Assembly (NCBI GenBank): GCA_959026725.1
Contig: CAUFMG010000008.1
Location: forward strand, 1-64,000
Origin: an uncultured Collinsella sp.
GTDB taxonomy: Bacteria > Actinomycetota > Coriobacteriia > Coriobacteriales > Coriobacteriaceae
DNA: 64,000 bases
Direction of reading: 5' to 3'
The position numbers were made by a program, and so were the translations under genes. This document shows, piece after piece, positions 33,944 to 44,200 of this stretch. The notes beneath the pieces were generated by a model that made no database searches, had not been told where the DNA came from, and saw only the letters and a list, made by a program, of their open reading frames with translations. How positions within the stretch are numbered: the first letter of the stretch is position 1; each line of letters starts with the position of its first letter.

Positions 33944-35293
33944 CTAGGCGGTGGCGCGGCCTAGCCAGTTGCCGCTGTGGTGGTAGATGGTGAACATCGT
34001 GGCCGTAATGAGCCAGGTTACGGGGTAGACCAGCAGTAGATGCTCAAGCGACGGATCGAAGGGCATGATCGCAAACACCCAGATCACCCTCAAGACAACG
34101 GTGCCAAAGATGGTGAGCATCATAGGCTGCAAACTCACGCCGGCGCCGCGAATGGAGCCCGATGCGTTCTCGATAATCGAGAAAATCGCGTAGAACGGCG
34201 CGATGAAATGAAGAATCGTCGTGGTGTACGCCGAAATCGAAGCATCGTCGACAAACAAACGCGACAGCGGGCCCGAGAACACCAGCAGCACGGCAGACAG
34301 GCCACCAATGAGCATAAACGACAGCACGAGCGACGTATGGTAGCCCTTGCGCATGCGCTCGTAGTTGCGCGCGCCAAAGTTCTGCGCCGAGAACGTAGTG
34401 ATCGATACGCCGAGCGCCTCGGTCACCATCCAGATAATGCCATCCAGGCGCCCAGATAGACCCCAAGCAGTCGTGACATCGGCGCCAAACGAATTAACCG
34501 ACACCTGGATCAGCACGTTCGAGATCGAATAGGCAGCCGATTGAAAACCGAGTGGCAGACCACACGAGATCATACTCTTGCAAATACCGCGATCGATACC
34601 GAGCTTAGACAGCGAAAGACGCCATGCACCCGGAGCGCGCATCATGCGCAACACGATCATCGTTGCATTGGAGCAAATGGTCAGCGCCACTGCGATGCCG
34701 CAGCCCAGCGCCTCCATATGCAACACAGCGACAAAGATGATATCCAGCACCACGTTAACAAGGCAGCCAGAGGCAATGATCACGGCGGGCCCGCGCGTGT
34801 CGCCCACGGCACGCAGCAGTGCGGTTCCCATATTCAGCAGCAGCGCCGCAACCATCGCGGCAAAATAACAGCGAGCATAGGCCACACCCTCGTCCAATAG
34901 TTCATGCGGTGTGTTCATAAGCACCAGCATGGGCTCAACGAACACTATGCCAAGAATCGAGAAAGCGATACCGCCCACCAGCGCGAGCGTCATGGCTGTA
35001 TGGACCGAACGACTCAGTCGCTCATCATCGTGCTGGCCAAAATACTGACCGGTAATGACCGCGCAGCCGGCGCCGACGCCAACGCAAAAGCCAATGCAGA
35101 GCTCGGTGAGCACCATCGTGGCTTGAATGCCACCCAGCGCGAGCTTGCCGCCAAACTGGCCAACGATATACGTACCGATAAGCGTGTAGGCCTGCTGAAA
35201 AAACGAACTAAAAAAGATGGGAACGCACAGCGACAGCAGCTGTTGCCAAATGACACCCTGCGTTACATCGATAGCCGTAGATTTCTTAGCCAC
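33944..35293 (-). CDS. MATE family efflux transporter
   Basis: Twelve-helix cation/drug antiporter of 449 aa. Two homologous halves are visible, the first opening with LLSLCVPIFFSSFFQQAYTL and the second with MISCGLPLGFQSAAYSISN. The substrate is unknown; many gut members are annotated as multidrug pumps without evidence. GTG at 35293 is chosen because GGGGAGG lies 4-5 nt upstream and the protein then begins with the usual short cytoplasmic lead; the 11-residue extension to 35326 is weaker. Confidence 0.88.
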   Translation of the reverse strand: MAKKSTAIDVTQGVIWQQLLSLCVPIFFSSFFQQAYTLIGTYIVGQFGGKLALGGIQATMVLTELCIGFCVGVGAGCAVITGQYFGQHDDERLSRSVHTAMTLALVGGIAFSILGIVFVEPMLVLMNTPHELLDEGVAYARCYFAAMVAALLLNMGTALLRAVGDTRGPAVIIASGCLVNVVLDIIFVAVLHMEALGCGIAVALTICSNATMIVLRMMRAPGAWRLSLSKLGIDRGICKSMISCGLPLGFQSAAYSISNVLIQVSVNSFGADVTTAWGLSGRLDGIIWMVTEALGVSITTFSAQNFGARNYERMRKGYHTSLVLSFMLIGGLSAVLLVFSGPLSRLFVDDASISAYTTTILHFIAPFYAIFSIIENASGSIRGAGVSLQPMMLTIFGTVVLRVIWVFAIMPFDPSLEHLLLVYPVTWLITATMFTIYHHSGNWLGRATA

Positions 35294-35417
35294 ACGCCCT
35301 CCCCGCCAGCATACGTCAAACAACATAACGGCAATTTAAGACCAAAGCCAATACTAGCTTAGCACCGACTGGCGGCGACCGAAACACCCCGAATTAGAGC
35401 GCGGTGCGGAAAACTGC

Positions 35418-36332
35418 CTAGTGATACAAACCCGGCTGGTAGTGATACTCATTGCTCACGTGCGGGCACAGCTGCCAAAAGGCGACGGCGCTCGCCGCGG
35501 CCACGTTAAGCGAATCGACCCCGTGCGCCATCGGAATGCGCACCGCGTGGTCACAGCCGGCAATGGTCTTGGCGCCCAAGCCGGCACCCTCGGTACCCAT
35601 AAAGATTGCCAAGCGGTCAATCTCCTGCAGCACGGGATCGTCCAGCGATACGGAATCGTCCGTCAACGCCATAGCGGCACACGAAAAACCGGCATCGTGC
35701 AGTACCGCCAGGCCATCATGCGGCCACACACGAGCCTCGCTGCCAATGCGCGTCCACGGCACCTGAAACACGGTGCCCATGCTCACGCGGGCCGAGCGAC
35801 GGTACAGCGGGTCGCAGCACGTCGGGCTGACCAAAATACCGTCAACGTTCAATGCGGCAGCCGAGCGGAAAATCGCGCCAACATTGGTGTGATCGACAAT
35901 ACCCTCAAGCACGCACACGCGCACCGGACGATCCCCCGCCGCCTCGACGACGCCGCCCAAGAACTCATCAACCGGAATCTGACGCGGGCGACGGAACGCC
36001 GCCAGCGCGCCGCGCGTCACGTTAAAGCCCGTCAACTGCTCCATGAGCTCCATGGAGGCCACGAACACGGGAACCGGACCCGCTCCCTCGCGCACGACAA
36101 GCTGGTCAAACAGCGGCATCATCTGGTCGAGCCAGCGCTCGCCCAAAAGAAAGCTCACCGGCTCATATCCGGCGCGCACGGCACGCTCGATGACCTTGGC
36201 GCTCTCCGCAATAAAAATGCCCTTCTGCGGCTCCAGCACGCAGCGAAGCTCACGCTCGGTCAGTCGCACGTAAGCATCGAGCCGCTCGTCCTCGAGCGAA
36301 TCAATTCGCAGAACCTCAACGGCATCAGTCAT
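35418..36332 (-). CDS. TrmH/SpoU-family RNA 2'-O-methyltransferase
   Basis: SPOUT-class methyltransferase of 304 aa for rRNA or tRNA ribose methylation. An N-terminal substrate-binding part (YVRLTERELRCVLEPQKGIF) precedes the knotted catalytic domain with the family motifs VCVLEGIVDHTNVGAIFRSA, IFMGTEGAGL and IPMAHGVDSLNVAAASAV. The exact RNA target cannot be assigned. The ATG at 36332 is chosen from family alignment; the longer start at 36365 has no good ribosome-binding site either. Confidence 0.9.
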   Translation of the reverse strand: MTDAVEVLRIDSLEDERLDAYVRLTERELRCVLEPQKGIFIAESAKVIERAVRAGYEPVSFLLGERWLDQMMPLFDQLVVREGAGPVPVFVASMELMEQLTGFNVTRGALAAFRRPRQIPVDEFLGGVVEAAGDRPVRVCVLEGIVDHTNVGAIFRSAAALNVDGILVSPTCCDPLYRRSARVSMGTVFQVPWTRIGSEARVWPHDGLAVLHDAGFSCAAMALTDDSVSLDDPVLQEIDRLAIFMGTEGAGLGAKTIAGCDHAVRIPMAHGVDSLNVAAASAVAFWQLCPHVSNEYHYQPGLYH

Positions 36333-36441
36333 AGCAGCCAGCCCGCACCCTTCTTTACAGCACATCTATACCAAACGAGGCGACGCTAAGCGCCGCCCCA
36401 TGCATTCAATCAACCCGATGATACCGTTCACGCCAGACGAT

Positions 36442-36960
36442 TTACGCCTCAACGCGATGATACGTCACGAACTCATAATCGACGCCCTCGTCACCCTCAC
36501 CGGCGGCAATCGTCGCGACCCCGCTACGCTGCGCAATCTCCCACGCGGGATCGGCGTCCAAGTCGGGAAAGTACGTGTCCACGGGATGGACGCAGTGGTT
36601 ATGAGTGACCTCGGCCTCGACGCAATACGGCAAAAAATGCCGATAGACATCGCCGCCACCGATCACCCAGGCAACGGGCTCATCGGCAACCGCGGCGAGC
36701 GCCTCGTCGATACTATGCACCACGTCGACGCCCTCGGGGGCAAAGCTCTCGTCGCGCGTAAGCACGATATTGCGGCGGTTCTTGAGAGGACGCCCGCCGG
36801 GAAAACTCAGCAGCGTCTTGCGTCCCATGATAACCGGGCAGCCCTTGGTGCAGGCCACAAAATGGCGCATATCGGCGCGATTGGACACCACCATGTCGCC
36901 CTCGCACCCAATGCCCCAATCGTCACACACGGCGACGATAGCAGATAGCTTACACGTCAT
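36442..36960 (-). CDS. folA: Dihydrofolate reductase
   Basis: NADPH-dependent reductase regenerating tetrahydrofolate. The 172 aa open with CKLSAIVAVCDDWGIG and keep VIMGRKTLLSFPGGRPLKNR and WVIGGGDVYRHFLP. The usual Trp/Asp active-site region is present in variant form (DMVVSNRADMRHF). It lies 9 nt after thyA, forming the expected thyA-folA couple in which DHFR recycles the dihydrofolate made by ThyA. Confidence 0.93.
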   Translation of the reverse strand: MTCKLSAIVAVCDDWGIGCEGDMVVSNRADMRHFVACTKGCPVIMGRKTLLSFPGGRPLKNRRNIVLTRDESFAPEGVDVVHSIDEALAAVADEPVAWVIGGGDVYRHFLPYCVEAEVTHNHCVHPVDTYFPDLDADPAWEIAQRSGVATIAAGEGDEGVDYEFVTYHRVEA

Positions 36961-36969
36961 GAGCACCAC

Positions 36970-37818
36970 CTACACCGCAATGGGAATGTTCTTGACCTGC
37001 GGGCCGTGCTCATAGCCCTCGACGATCAGGTCATCGGTCGTAAACGCATAGAAGTCATGCACATCGGGGTTGAGCGTTACCTTGGGTGCCGCAAACTGCG
37101 GACGCTCGATAAGCTCGCGGACGATATCGACATGACGATCATAGATATGGGCGTCGGCGATCACGTGCAGCAGCTCACCGGGAATCATATCGACCGACTG
37201 CGCGACCATCATCAGCAAAATGGCGTACTGGCACACGTTCCAGTTGTTCGCGGCCAAAATGTCCTGGCTGCGCTGGTTGAGAATCATGTTGAGCGTCGGC
37301 TTGTCGTCCTGAGGACGCTGCGTCACGTTATAGGTCACGCTATAGGCGCACGGATAAAGGTGCATCTCGGACAGATCGCTAAACACGTACGTATTGGTCA
37401 TAATGCGGCGACTATACGGCGTGTGCTTAAGGTCGTACAGCACACGGTCCATCTGGTCGAAGTCGCCCTCGGCGTAATGGCTCTTCTGACCAATCTGATA
37501 GCCGTAGGCTTTACCGATGGAACCGGTCTCATCGGCCCACTCATCCCAGATATGGCTGTTGAGATCATGCACGTTATTGGACTTCTTTTGATAGATCCAC
37601 AGAATCTCGTCCATGGCAGACTTAAGCGCCGTACGACGCAGGGTGAGCGCGGGGAACTCCTCGCGCAGATCATAGCGCGCCGTGACACCAAAGTTTTTAA
37701 TGGTATAGGCAGGGGTGCCGTCCTCCCACACCGGACGGACCTTTTGGCCCTCGGTGGTGGTGCCATGATCCAAGATATCGCGGCACATGGTTACAAACTG
37801 CTGATCAGCTTTGCTCAT
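36970..37818 (-). CDS. thyA: Thymidylate synthase ThyA (Firmicutes-type variant)
   Basis: Makes dTMP from dUMP with methylene-tetrahydrofolate. The 282 aa begin MSKADQQFVTMCRDIL. The catalytic Cys is in LYPCAYS (YPCA replaces the classical PPCH), with the phosphate-binding SRRI, NQRSQD, NWNV and DAHIYDRH elements. An inserted segment VWEDGTPAYTIKNFG replaces the usual RTGT loop; this variant is known in Firmicutes. The ATG at 37818 follows GGAGGG; the 105-residue upstream extension runs through the promoter and is rejected. A TACAAT at 37853-37858 is a possible -10 box. Confidence 0.94.
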   Translation of the reverse strand: MSKADQQFVTMCRDILDHGTTTEGQKVRPVWEDGTPAYTIKNFGVTARYDLREEFPALTLRRTALKSAMDEILWIYQKKSNNVHDLNSHIWDEWADETGSIGKAYGYQIGQKSHYAEGDFDQMDRVLYDLKHTPYSRRIMTNTYVFSDLSEMHLYPCAYSVTYNVTQRPQDDKPTLNMILNQRSQDILAANNWNVCQYAILLMMVAQSVDMIPGELLHVIADAHIYDRHVDIVRELIERPQFAAPKVTLNPDVHDFYAFTTDDLIVEGYEHGPQVKNIPIAV

Positions 37819-37905
37819 TGACCCTCCTGTCAGTCGCCTATAAGCGAGATTTATTGTAGCCCAGGCGCACGCGGCCCCACAGCCCAAACATAAGCCCTCA
37901 TTTTC

Positions 37906-37917
37906 TGACATATGCCA
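37906..37917. promoter_or_regulatory. Upstream operator half of a paired site (TGACATATGCCA)
   Basis: A near-perfect copy of the palindrome at 37959-37970, with one mismatch. It lies 53 bp away, about five helical turns, between thyA and the DUF134-type gene. The spacing suggests looping or cooperative binding by a dimeric regulator. Confidence 0.55.
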
Positions 37918-37925
37918 GAAATTCC

Positions 37926-37953
37926 TTGCGCAAATCCGCACGTTCGCTATTCT
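37926..37953 (+). promoter_or_regulatory. Candidate promoter of the DUF134-NifX gene
   Basis: TTGCGC (37926-37931), a 16-nt spacer and TATTCT (37948-37953) fit a housekeeping promoter. The operator at 37959-37970 would cover the transcription start. Confidence 0.55.
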
Positions 37954-37958
37954 ATTGT

Positions 37959-37970
37959 TGACATATGTCA
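37959..37970. promoter_or_regulatory. Operator palindrome TGACATATGTCA
   Basis: A perfect 12-bp palindrome just downstream of the candidate -10 box and 14 bp before the start codon. Its position implies repression; the adjacent gene encodes an HTH protein, so autoregulation is likely but inferred. Confidence 0.6.
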
Positions 37971-37984
37971 GATTTGGAGTGTGC

Positions 37985-38749
37985 ATGGCAGGAAGACGCG
38001 AAAAACTGCGCCGCGTCGGGATCATCCCCGAATACCGCGGCTTTACCCCCGATGGCCTGGCCAGCGGTGATGCCATCGACATGACCGTCGACGAGCTTGA
38101 GGTGCTGCGCCTGTGCGATCTGGAGGGCCTCAATCAGGAGGCCGTCGCCCTGCACATGGGCATCGCCCGCGCCACGGTGGCGGCAATCAGCAGTCGCGCG
38201 CATCGCAAGGTGGCAAACGCGCTGGTCAACGGACGAGCGCTCGTCATCGAGGGCGGCAATATCGCGTACTCCCCCATCGCCACGACGACGGCCGCATGGC
38301 CAGCAAAGGAGGTCGGCACCATGAGGGTGGCAACGACGTACGACAACGGCAACATCTTTATGCACTTTGGCCGCAGCGAGCAGTTCAAGATCTACGACAT
38401 CCAGGATGGCAAGGTGCTCAACGAGCAGGTCGTAGGCACCGGCGGCACCGGCCACGGCGCCTTGGCGGGCCTGCTTGCCAACGGTGGCGTTGACACGCTC
38501 ATTTGCGGCGGTATCGGCGGCGGCGCTATCAACGCGCTTGCCCAAGCCGGCATCACGGTCTATGCGGGCGCCCAGGGCAGCTGCGATGCCTGCGTCGAGG
38601 CCCTCATTGCCGGCACGCTCGCACAGAACGGCGAGGCCACCTGCGACTGCCATGGACATGATCACGAGCACATCCACGAGCATGGCGAGTCCTGCGGCTG
38701 CCACGGTCACCACGACCATGACGGGCACGAAGGCTGCGGATGCCACTAG
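37985..38749 (+). CDS. DUF134 HTH fused to NifX/NifB-type (FeMo-cofactor-like) domain with metal-binding tail
   Basis: A 254-aa three-part protein. Residues about 1-95 are a DUF134 HTH (VDELEVLRLCDLEGLNQEAV and MGIARATVAAISSRAHRKVA). Residues about 110-215 are a dinitrogenase iron-molybdenum cofactor domain (YDNGNIFMHFGRSEQFKIYD; TLICGGIGGGAINAL). The last 40 residues are a tail rich in His, Cys, Asp and Glu (CGCHGHHDHDGHEGCGCH) that should bind metal. The ATG at 37985 follows GGAG 6 nt upstream. No nitrogenase genes are near, so this is one of the widespread archaeal/anaerobe-type regulators that may sense iron-sulfur or metal status. That role is inference. Confidence 0.85.
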   Translation: MAGRREKLRRVGIIPEYRGFTPDGLASGDAIDMTVDELEVLRLCDLEGLNQEAVALHMGIARATVAAISSRAHRKVANALVNGRALVIEGGNIAYSPIATTTAAWPAKEVGTMRVATTYDNGNIFMHFGRSEQFKIYDIQDGKVLNEQVVGTGGTGHGALAGLLANGGVDTLICGGIGGGAINALAQAGITVYAGAQGSCDACVEALIAGTLAQNGEATCDCHGHDHEHIHEHGESCGCHGHHDHDGHEGCGCH

Positions 38750-38805
38750 CGGCAAGCACCTCGTCGAGAACGCGCTTCCACGCGTGCGACAACCAGCGAA
38801 CAAAC

Positions 38806-38845
38806 GGCGAAGGCCGCCTGGAATACCATCCAGGCGGCCTTCGCC
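38806..38845. terminator. Bidirectional terminator between convergent genes
   Basis: GGCGAAGGCCGCCTGG (38806-38821) and its exact reverse complement (38830-38845) form a 16-bp stem with an 8-nt loop between the DUF134-NifX gene and ffh. No long T-run follows on either side, but the stem is strong. Confidence 0.7.
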
Positions 38846-38865
38846 ATACACGACTCAACTAGTCG

Positions 38866-40341
38866 TTACTTCTTGTTGCGCATCTGCGCTTCCATCTGGC
38901 GCAGCAGGTCCATATCGGACTTGGGGCCGCCCGTTCCCAGGCCGCCCATGCCGCCCAGCCCCATGGCATCCAGACCGGGAATATTGGGCATGCGCATCTT
39001 TTTGCCCTTCTTACCCTTCTTGCCCTTCTTGCCGCCGGCCTGCGCCTGATTGGCCATCGTGCGCATGCGGCCCATCATCTTATTCATCTCGCCCCACTGC
39101 TTCATAAGGCTATTGACCTCAGTGGGGGTCACGCCGGCGCCCTTGGCAATGCGGGCACGGCGCTGGCCGTTGATGATGGAGGGGCGAAGGCGCTCCTCCT
39201 TGGTCATCGACATGATGATGGCCTCGTTCTTATCGAAGATACCTTCGTCCAGGTTACCACCCATCTGGTTAAGCGCACGCTGGCCACCGGGGAGCATGCC
39301 CAGAATGCCCTTCATGCCGCCCATCTTCTTGACGGCCTTCATCTGGTCGAGCATGTCGTTCATGGTAAAGCCCTCGCGCAGCATGCGCTCGGCGGCCTCG
39401 AGCTGCTCGGCGTCGGCCGCCTCCTGGGCCTTCTCGATGATACCGACAACGTCGCCCATACCCAGAATGCGCTTGGCCATACGATCGGGGTAGAACGGCT
39501 CCAGCGAATCGGGCTTCTCGCCCATGCTCACAAACTTGATGGGCTTGCCGGTCACCTGGCGCACGGAAAGCGCGCCGCCGCCACGGGCGTCGCCGTCGAG
39601 CTTAGAGATAATCACGCCGTCAAAGTCGGTGCGCTCGGCGAAGGTCGAGACGACGTTGACGATATCCTGACCGGTCATGGCATCGACGACCATCAGCACC
39701 TGATCGGGCTTGACGGCCTTCTTGATGTCCACGGCCTCCTGCATCATCTGCTCATCGATCTGAAGACGTCCGGCGGTATCGACGATGACCACGTCGCGCA
39801 GGTGGTCGACGGCCTCCTGGATGGCGCCCTTGGCGATATCGACCGGGTGCGCACCGTCGCCGCGGAAGACCGGTACGCCGATCTCGCCACCGAGCGTGGC
39901 CAGCTGGTCGGCAGCAGCGGGACGGTAGACGTCGCACGCGGCGAGCAACGGCGAGCGGCCCTGCTTCTTGAGCAGGTAGGCCAGCTTTACGGCAGCCGTG
40001 GTCTTACCGGAGCCCTGCAGACCCACAAGCATGATGACATTGGGAATGCGGTTGCTAAAGACGAGCTTGCTCTCGGTTGAGCCAAGCATCTCGGTGAGCT
40101 CGTCGAGCACAATCTTGACGACGTTTTGCGCCGGCGACAGCGACTCCATGACCTCGGCGGTCATGCAGCGCTCCTTGGTCTTGGCGACGAACTCCTTGAC
40201 GACCTTGAAGTTAACGTCGGCCTCGAGAAGCGCCATGCGGATGTCGCGCATGGCCGAGGTGATATCGGCCTCGGTCAGCTTACCCTTGCCGCGCAGGCGG
40301 TCAAATGTGTCGTTGAGGCGATCGCTCAGAGAATCAAACAC
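38866..40341 (-). CDS. ffh: Signal recognition particle protein Ffh
   Basis: SRP54-type GTPase that binds signal sequences and 4.5S/6S RNA. The 491 aa have the N domain, a G domain with GLQGSGKTTAAVKL, DTAGRLQID and TKLDGDARGG-type (SKLDGDARGG) motifs, and a Met-rich M domain. A Lys/Gly-rich stretch (GGKKGKKGKKGKKMRM) lies near the C-terminus. It follows ftsY in the smc-ftsY-ffh run. No SRP RNA gene is seen in this window. Confidence 0.96.
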   Translation of the reverse strand: MFDSLSDRLNDTFDRLRGKGKLTEADITSAMRDIRMALLEADVNFKVVKEFVAKTKERCMTAEVMESLSPAQNVVKIVLDELTEMLGSTESKLVFSNRIPNVIMLVGLQGSGKTTAAVKLAYLLKKQGRSPLLAACDVYRPAAADQLATLGGEIGVPVFRGDGAHPVDIAKGAIQEAVDHLRDVVIVDTAGRLQIDEQMMQEAVDIKKAVKPDQVLMVVDAMTGQDIVNVVSTFAERTDFDGVIISKLDGDARGGGALSVRQVTGKPIKFVSMGEKPDSLEPFYPDRMAKRILGMGDVVGIIEKAQEAADAEQLEAAERMLREGFTMNDMLDQMKAVKKMGGMKGILGMLPGGQRALNQMGGNLDEGIFDKNEAIIMSMTKEERLRPSIINGQRRARIAKGAGVTPTEVNSLMKQWGEMNKMMGRMRTMANQAQAGGKKGKKGKKGKKMRMPNIPGLDAMGLGGMGGLGTGGPKSDMDLLRQMEAQMRNKK

Positions 40342-40351
40342 TAGTCACTCC

Positions 40352-41269
40352 TTAGTTGGACTCGCCCACCAGGGCGCGGCAGAAATCATTGGCATTGAAC
40401 TCCTGCAGGTCATCGACCTGCTCGCCCACGCCGATGCGCAGGATCGGGAGCTTGAGCTTCTCGGCCACGGCCATGGCGATGCCGCCCTTAGCCGTGCCGT
40501 CGAGCTTAGTCATGATAATACCGTCCAGGCCCAGCGCCTCGTTAAACTCGAGCGCCTGGTTCAGACCGTTTTGACCCGTCGCGGCGTCGATCACAAGCAC
40601 GACCGAAACCGGCATGGGGCCGGCGGCCATATTGGCGGCGCGCTTACGGGTCACATTGACCACCTTGGCAAGCTCGCGCATGAGCTCAGGGCTCGTGTGC
40701 AGACGGCCGGCGGTATCGATAAGCACCAGGTCGCTGCCGCGCTTGTCGGCCTCGTCGAGCACGTCATAGCACACGCTCGCCGGATCGGAGCCGCGGTCAC
40801 GCTTGATAACCGGTACGCCGGCACGCTGCCCCCACACATCGAGCTGCTCGATGGCGGCGGCGCGGAAGGTGTCGGCCGAACCGATCACCACGTTCTTGCC
40901 GCGGGCAGCCATGGCGCTCGCGATCTTACCGACCGTCGTGGTCTTGCCGGCACCGTTAATGCCCACAAACAGCACGCAACTCGGCGTATCGGAGAACGGA
41001 TCGCGCTCGATGGGCACAAAGTGCTGCTCAAGCTGCTCGGCCAGGGCGCGACGGAGTTGCGGGGCGGTCTTGAGGTTCTTCTTGGCCGCGGCATCGCGCA
41101 GGTCATCGGAGACCTGAATGGCGACCTCGGCACCCATGTCACCCATGACGAGGGTGTCCTCCAGGTCCTCCCAAAAATCCTCGTCGACCTCGCCGCCAAA
41201 ATAGAAGACCTCGTTGAGGGCCTCGCGACTGCGCTCAAGTCCGCGCGAGAGAGCGTCAAAGAATCCCAT
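40352..41269 (-). CDS. ftsY: Signal recognition particle receptor FtsY
   Basis: SRP receptor GTPase of 305 aa. It has an NG domain with GINGAGKTTTVGKI, DTAGRLHTS and TKLDGTAKGG, and a short N-terminus without the acidic A domain of E. coli. The start ATG shares one base with the smc stop (TAATG). It partners Ffh at the membrane; the two genes are 10 nt apart. Confidence 0.95.
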   Translation of the reverse strand: MGFFDALSRGLERSREALNEVFYFGGEVDEDFWEDLEDTLVMGDMGAEVAIQVSDDLRDAAAKKNLKTAPQLRRALAEQLEQHFVPIERDPFSDTPSCVLFVGINGAGKTTTVGKIASAMAARGKNVVIGSADTFRAAAIEQLDVWGQRAGVPVIKRDRGSDPASVCYDVLDEADKRGSDLVLIDTAGRLHTSPELMRELAKVVNVTRKRAANMAAGPMPVSVVLVIDAATGQNGLNQALEFNEALGLDGIIMTKLDGTAKGGIAMAVAEKLKLPILRIGVGEQVDDLQEFNANDFCRALVGESN

Positions 41270-44200
41270 TATGCATTCACGACCTTTCCGGTTTCGCGAT
41301 CGAGTTTTTGCGAGACGACGCGGCTAACGCCGTCGGCTTGCATCGAGACGCCATAGAGAACGTCAGCGTCCTCCATAGTACGGCGCTGATGCGAAATGAC
41401 CAAGAGCTGCGTATCGGAACGCAACACATCGAGTGCGCCAATAAGCTTGGACAGGTTGGCGTCATCGAGCGCCGCCTCGACCTCGTCCAGCACGTAGAAC
41501 GGCACCGTGCGCGTGCGATACACAGCAAAGAGCAGGGCGAGCGCCGTCAGACTCTTCTCGCCGCCCGACATGAGCATCATCTTGGTGATGCGCTTGCCGC
41601 GCGGCTGCGCCACGACCTCGATACCCGTCTCGGCAGGATGCTCGGGATCGGTCATCTCCAGATGAGCCTGGCCGCCCGGGAAGAGCATAGCGAAGATCTC
41701 GCGGAAGTTCGCGTCGACCTTCTCAAACGTCACCAGGAAGGCTTTGCGCATCTTGCGATCAATGGCCACCGTGATCTTGGTGAGCGCCTTGCGCGCGCTC
41801 TCCAGATCGGCCAACTGCTCCTCGATGTAATCGGCGCGACGCTTGAGCTGCTCGTATTCCTCCATGGCAACCTGGTTCACGGGGCCCAGATTGTTAATCT
41901 GACGCACGAGCTGGTTGAGCTCGCGCTCGGCGGCGTCGCGATCGGCGGGAGCAGGAAGCATGAGCGCTTCCTCGAGCACCGTGGTGCCGTCGGCGGTAAT
42001 GGCCTTGATGGCCGCCTCTACCTGCACCTCGAGCTTGCCACGCGCGACCTTGAACTCGTTTTGCGTGGCGGAGGCGGTATCGACCCGCTCCTTAGCGCGG
42101 GCAACCTCTGCCTTGGCATCCTCGATGGTCTTCTTGAGCGAAGCGGAGTCCGCCTCCTCCAGAGAGGCCTGGTCACGCAGGCGCGCTGCCCAATCCGACG
42201 CGCGTTCCAACAGGGCAGAATAGCGTTCGTGCATGGGATCGACGCGCAGGCGCAGCAGCTCGAGCGAGCGCGAGGCCTGGCGTGTTCCGCGGATACGACG
42301 GTCGATGCCCTCAAGACGATGCTCCAGGTCGGGCACACGGCCCTTCAGCGAACGCAGGCGTTCGCTCGTCTGGGCTAGGCGAACCTTGGCGTCGGCGAGC
42401 TTGCCGGCAGCCTCGGAATCGTCACGGCGAACGCGGTCGAGTTCGTCGTTAGCCTCGGCAATCTGCAAGCCCAGATCGCTTGCCTGCGCACGGGCCTCGT
42501 CACGCGAACGGGTGAGCTCGTCCACGCGCGGGCGCGCAGAGCGAACGGCCTCGGAGGCCTGCTCGCGGCGCTTGGAGATGCGCACGCGCTCGACCTCGGC
42601 ATTGTTGGCGCTTTGCTCCAAGCGGCCGATCTCGGAGAGCAGCGAGCGGCGCTCGCCCTCAAGGCGAGCAATCTCACCGGCGGCATCGCCCTCGGCGGCA
42701 CGCGCTTCCTCAACGGCCGCATTGGCCTCGACGACCTGATCCGACACATGCTCAAACACGGCAGCCAGATCGGGCTCAAGCCCCTCCAGCTCGCGGATAC
42801 GGCGCTTGCGCTCCAAGGCACCCGACGCCTCGCCGACATCGAGGCCCACGCGCACCAGGCCGCCGCAGGCGACGCGGGCGCCATCGGGAATCACGTAGGT
42901 CACACCGTCAACGACCGGCGCCGACAGCGCGGCAGCAAGATCGTCCACTACGTAATATCCGCCGAGCAACGCCTCGACGACGGGACCGTAGCCTGCGCGC
43001 ACGGACAGACGATCAACCAGACGGGTACCGGCAGCGCCCTCAGCGGCGGTAGAGCCGCTCACGCCGCGCGCCACCAGCAGCGCCTCGCCCGAAGCCTTCT
43101 TCTGGTCCAGAGCGGCACGACCGGCACGCTCAAGCGCGGACGTATCGTCGAACAGCAGCGCATCGATATCGCCGGCGAGCAATTGCTCAACCAAGCCCTC
43201 AAGCTCGCGCGGGGCTTCGAGCACGTCGCTCAGACGACCCGAGACATCATCGCCCAGCGCACCCACCAGACGGCTCACCAGCGGCGAGCTGTCAGCCATG
43301 CGGGCATCGAGTTTCTTTTGGCTGGCAAGCTCCGAGCGCACCTCGGATAACTTGTTGCGCGCCTCACTCTCGCGGGCACGCAGGTCCTTCAGGGCCGCGC
43401 GTGCCGCCTCGGCGGCCTCACGCGCATCGACCTGAGCCTGGCGCGCTTCCTCAAGAGCGCCCTCAAGCTCCTCGGCGCGGTCGCGACGGCTCTCGAGCGA
43501 GGCCGTGACCTCCTCGAGCTGCTCGTCAATCTGCTCCAGGCGCGAGGCATACATGTTGTCCTCGACCTCGGCATTGGAAAGCGAATCCTTCACCTTGGCG
43601 AGCTCGAGCGCGGCGTTATCGGCTACGCGCTGCACATCGCGTTGTTCACGCGTGAGCTTCGAAATCTGATTGTCGAGCGCCACGCGCCGCTCGTGGAGCT
43701 CGGCGGCGGCAGGACCAGCGGCGTCAACGTCCTCCTGGGCCTGCATATGCGCACCGGTCACTTCCTCAAGCTGCGCACGCGCGTCCTCGAGCTCCTCGAC
43801 CACGCGACGACGCTGATGCTCGGAGCTCGAAATCTGACCGCGCATGTCAGACAGGCGCGACACCATGTTGTGGCCCTTTTCTTCGAGCAGGCGCATGTCG
43901 GAGTTAATGCGGCCGACCACATCTTGCATATGGCGGCGTTGCTCGCCCAGGTCGCCCACAAACAGGCCCTTTTCCTCGAGCATGACCTGGAGCTTCTCGA
44001 GCTCGCGCTCCTTTTCGCCCAAGCGGTACTGCGCAAGCTCAAGCTCGGCCGCGCCCTCCTTGGAGCGGCTCTCCAGGTCGTTCCACTGCGACTGCAGCGA
44101 ACGCAGCTCATCGACGGCCAGCATCTGCGTAAGCTCGTTCGCGCGCGAGGACAACTCTTTGTACTTACGCGCACGATCGACCTGACGCTCCAGCGGTCGC

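Noticed and set aside
36970..37818. ThyA with YPCAYS in place of PPCH and an insertion near the N-terminus
   Set aside because: This is a recognised Firmicutes-type subfamily with all other catalytic residues in place, so it is not a novelty.
37819..38133. N-terminal extension of thyA
   Set aside because: It overlaps the divergent promoter and the start of the DUF134 gene; the downstream ATG has GGAGGG.
38806..38845. The 16-bp palindrome as a further dispersed repeat
   Set aside because: No related copy is visible in the window and its place between convergent genes fits a simple terminator.
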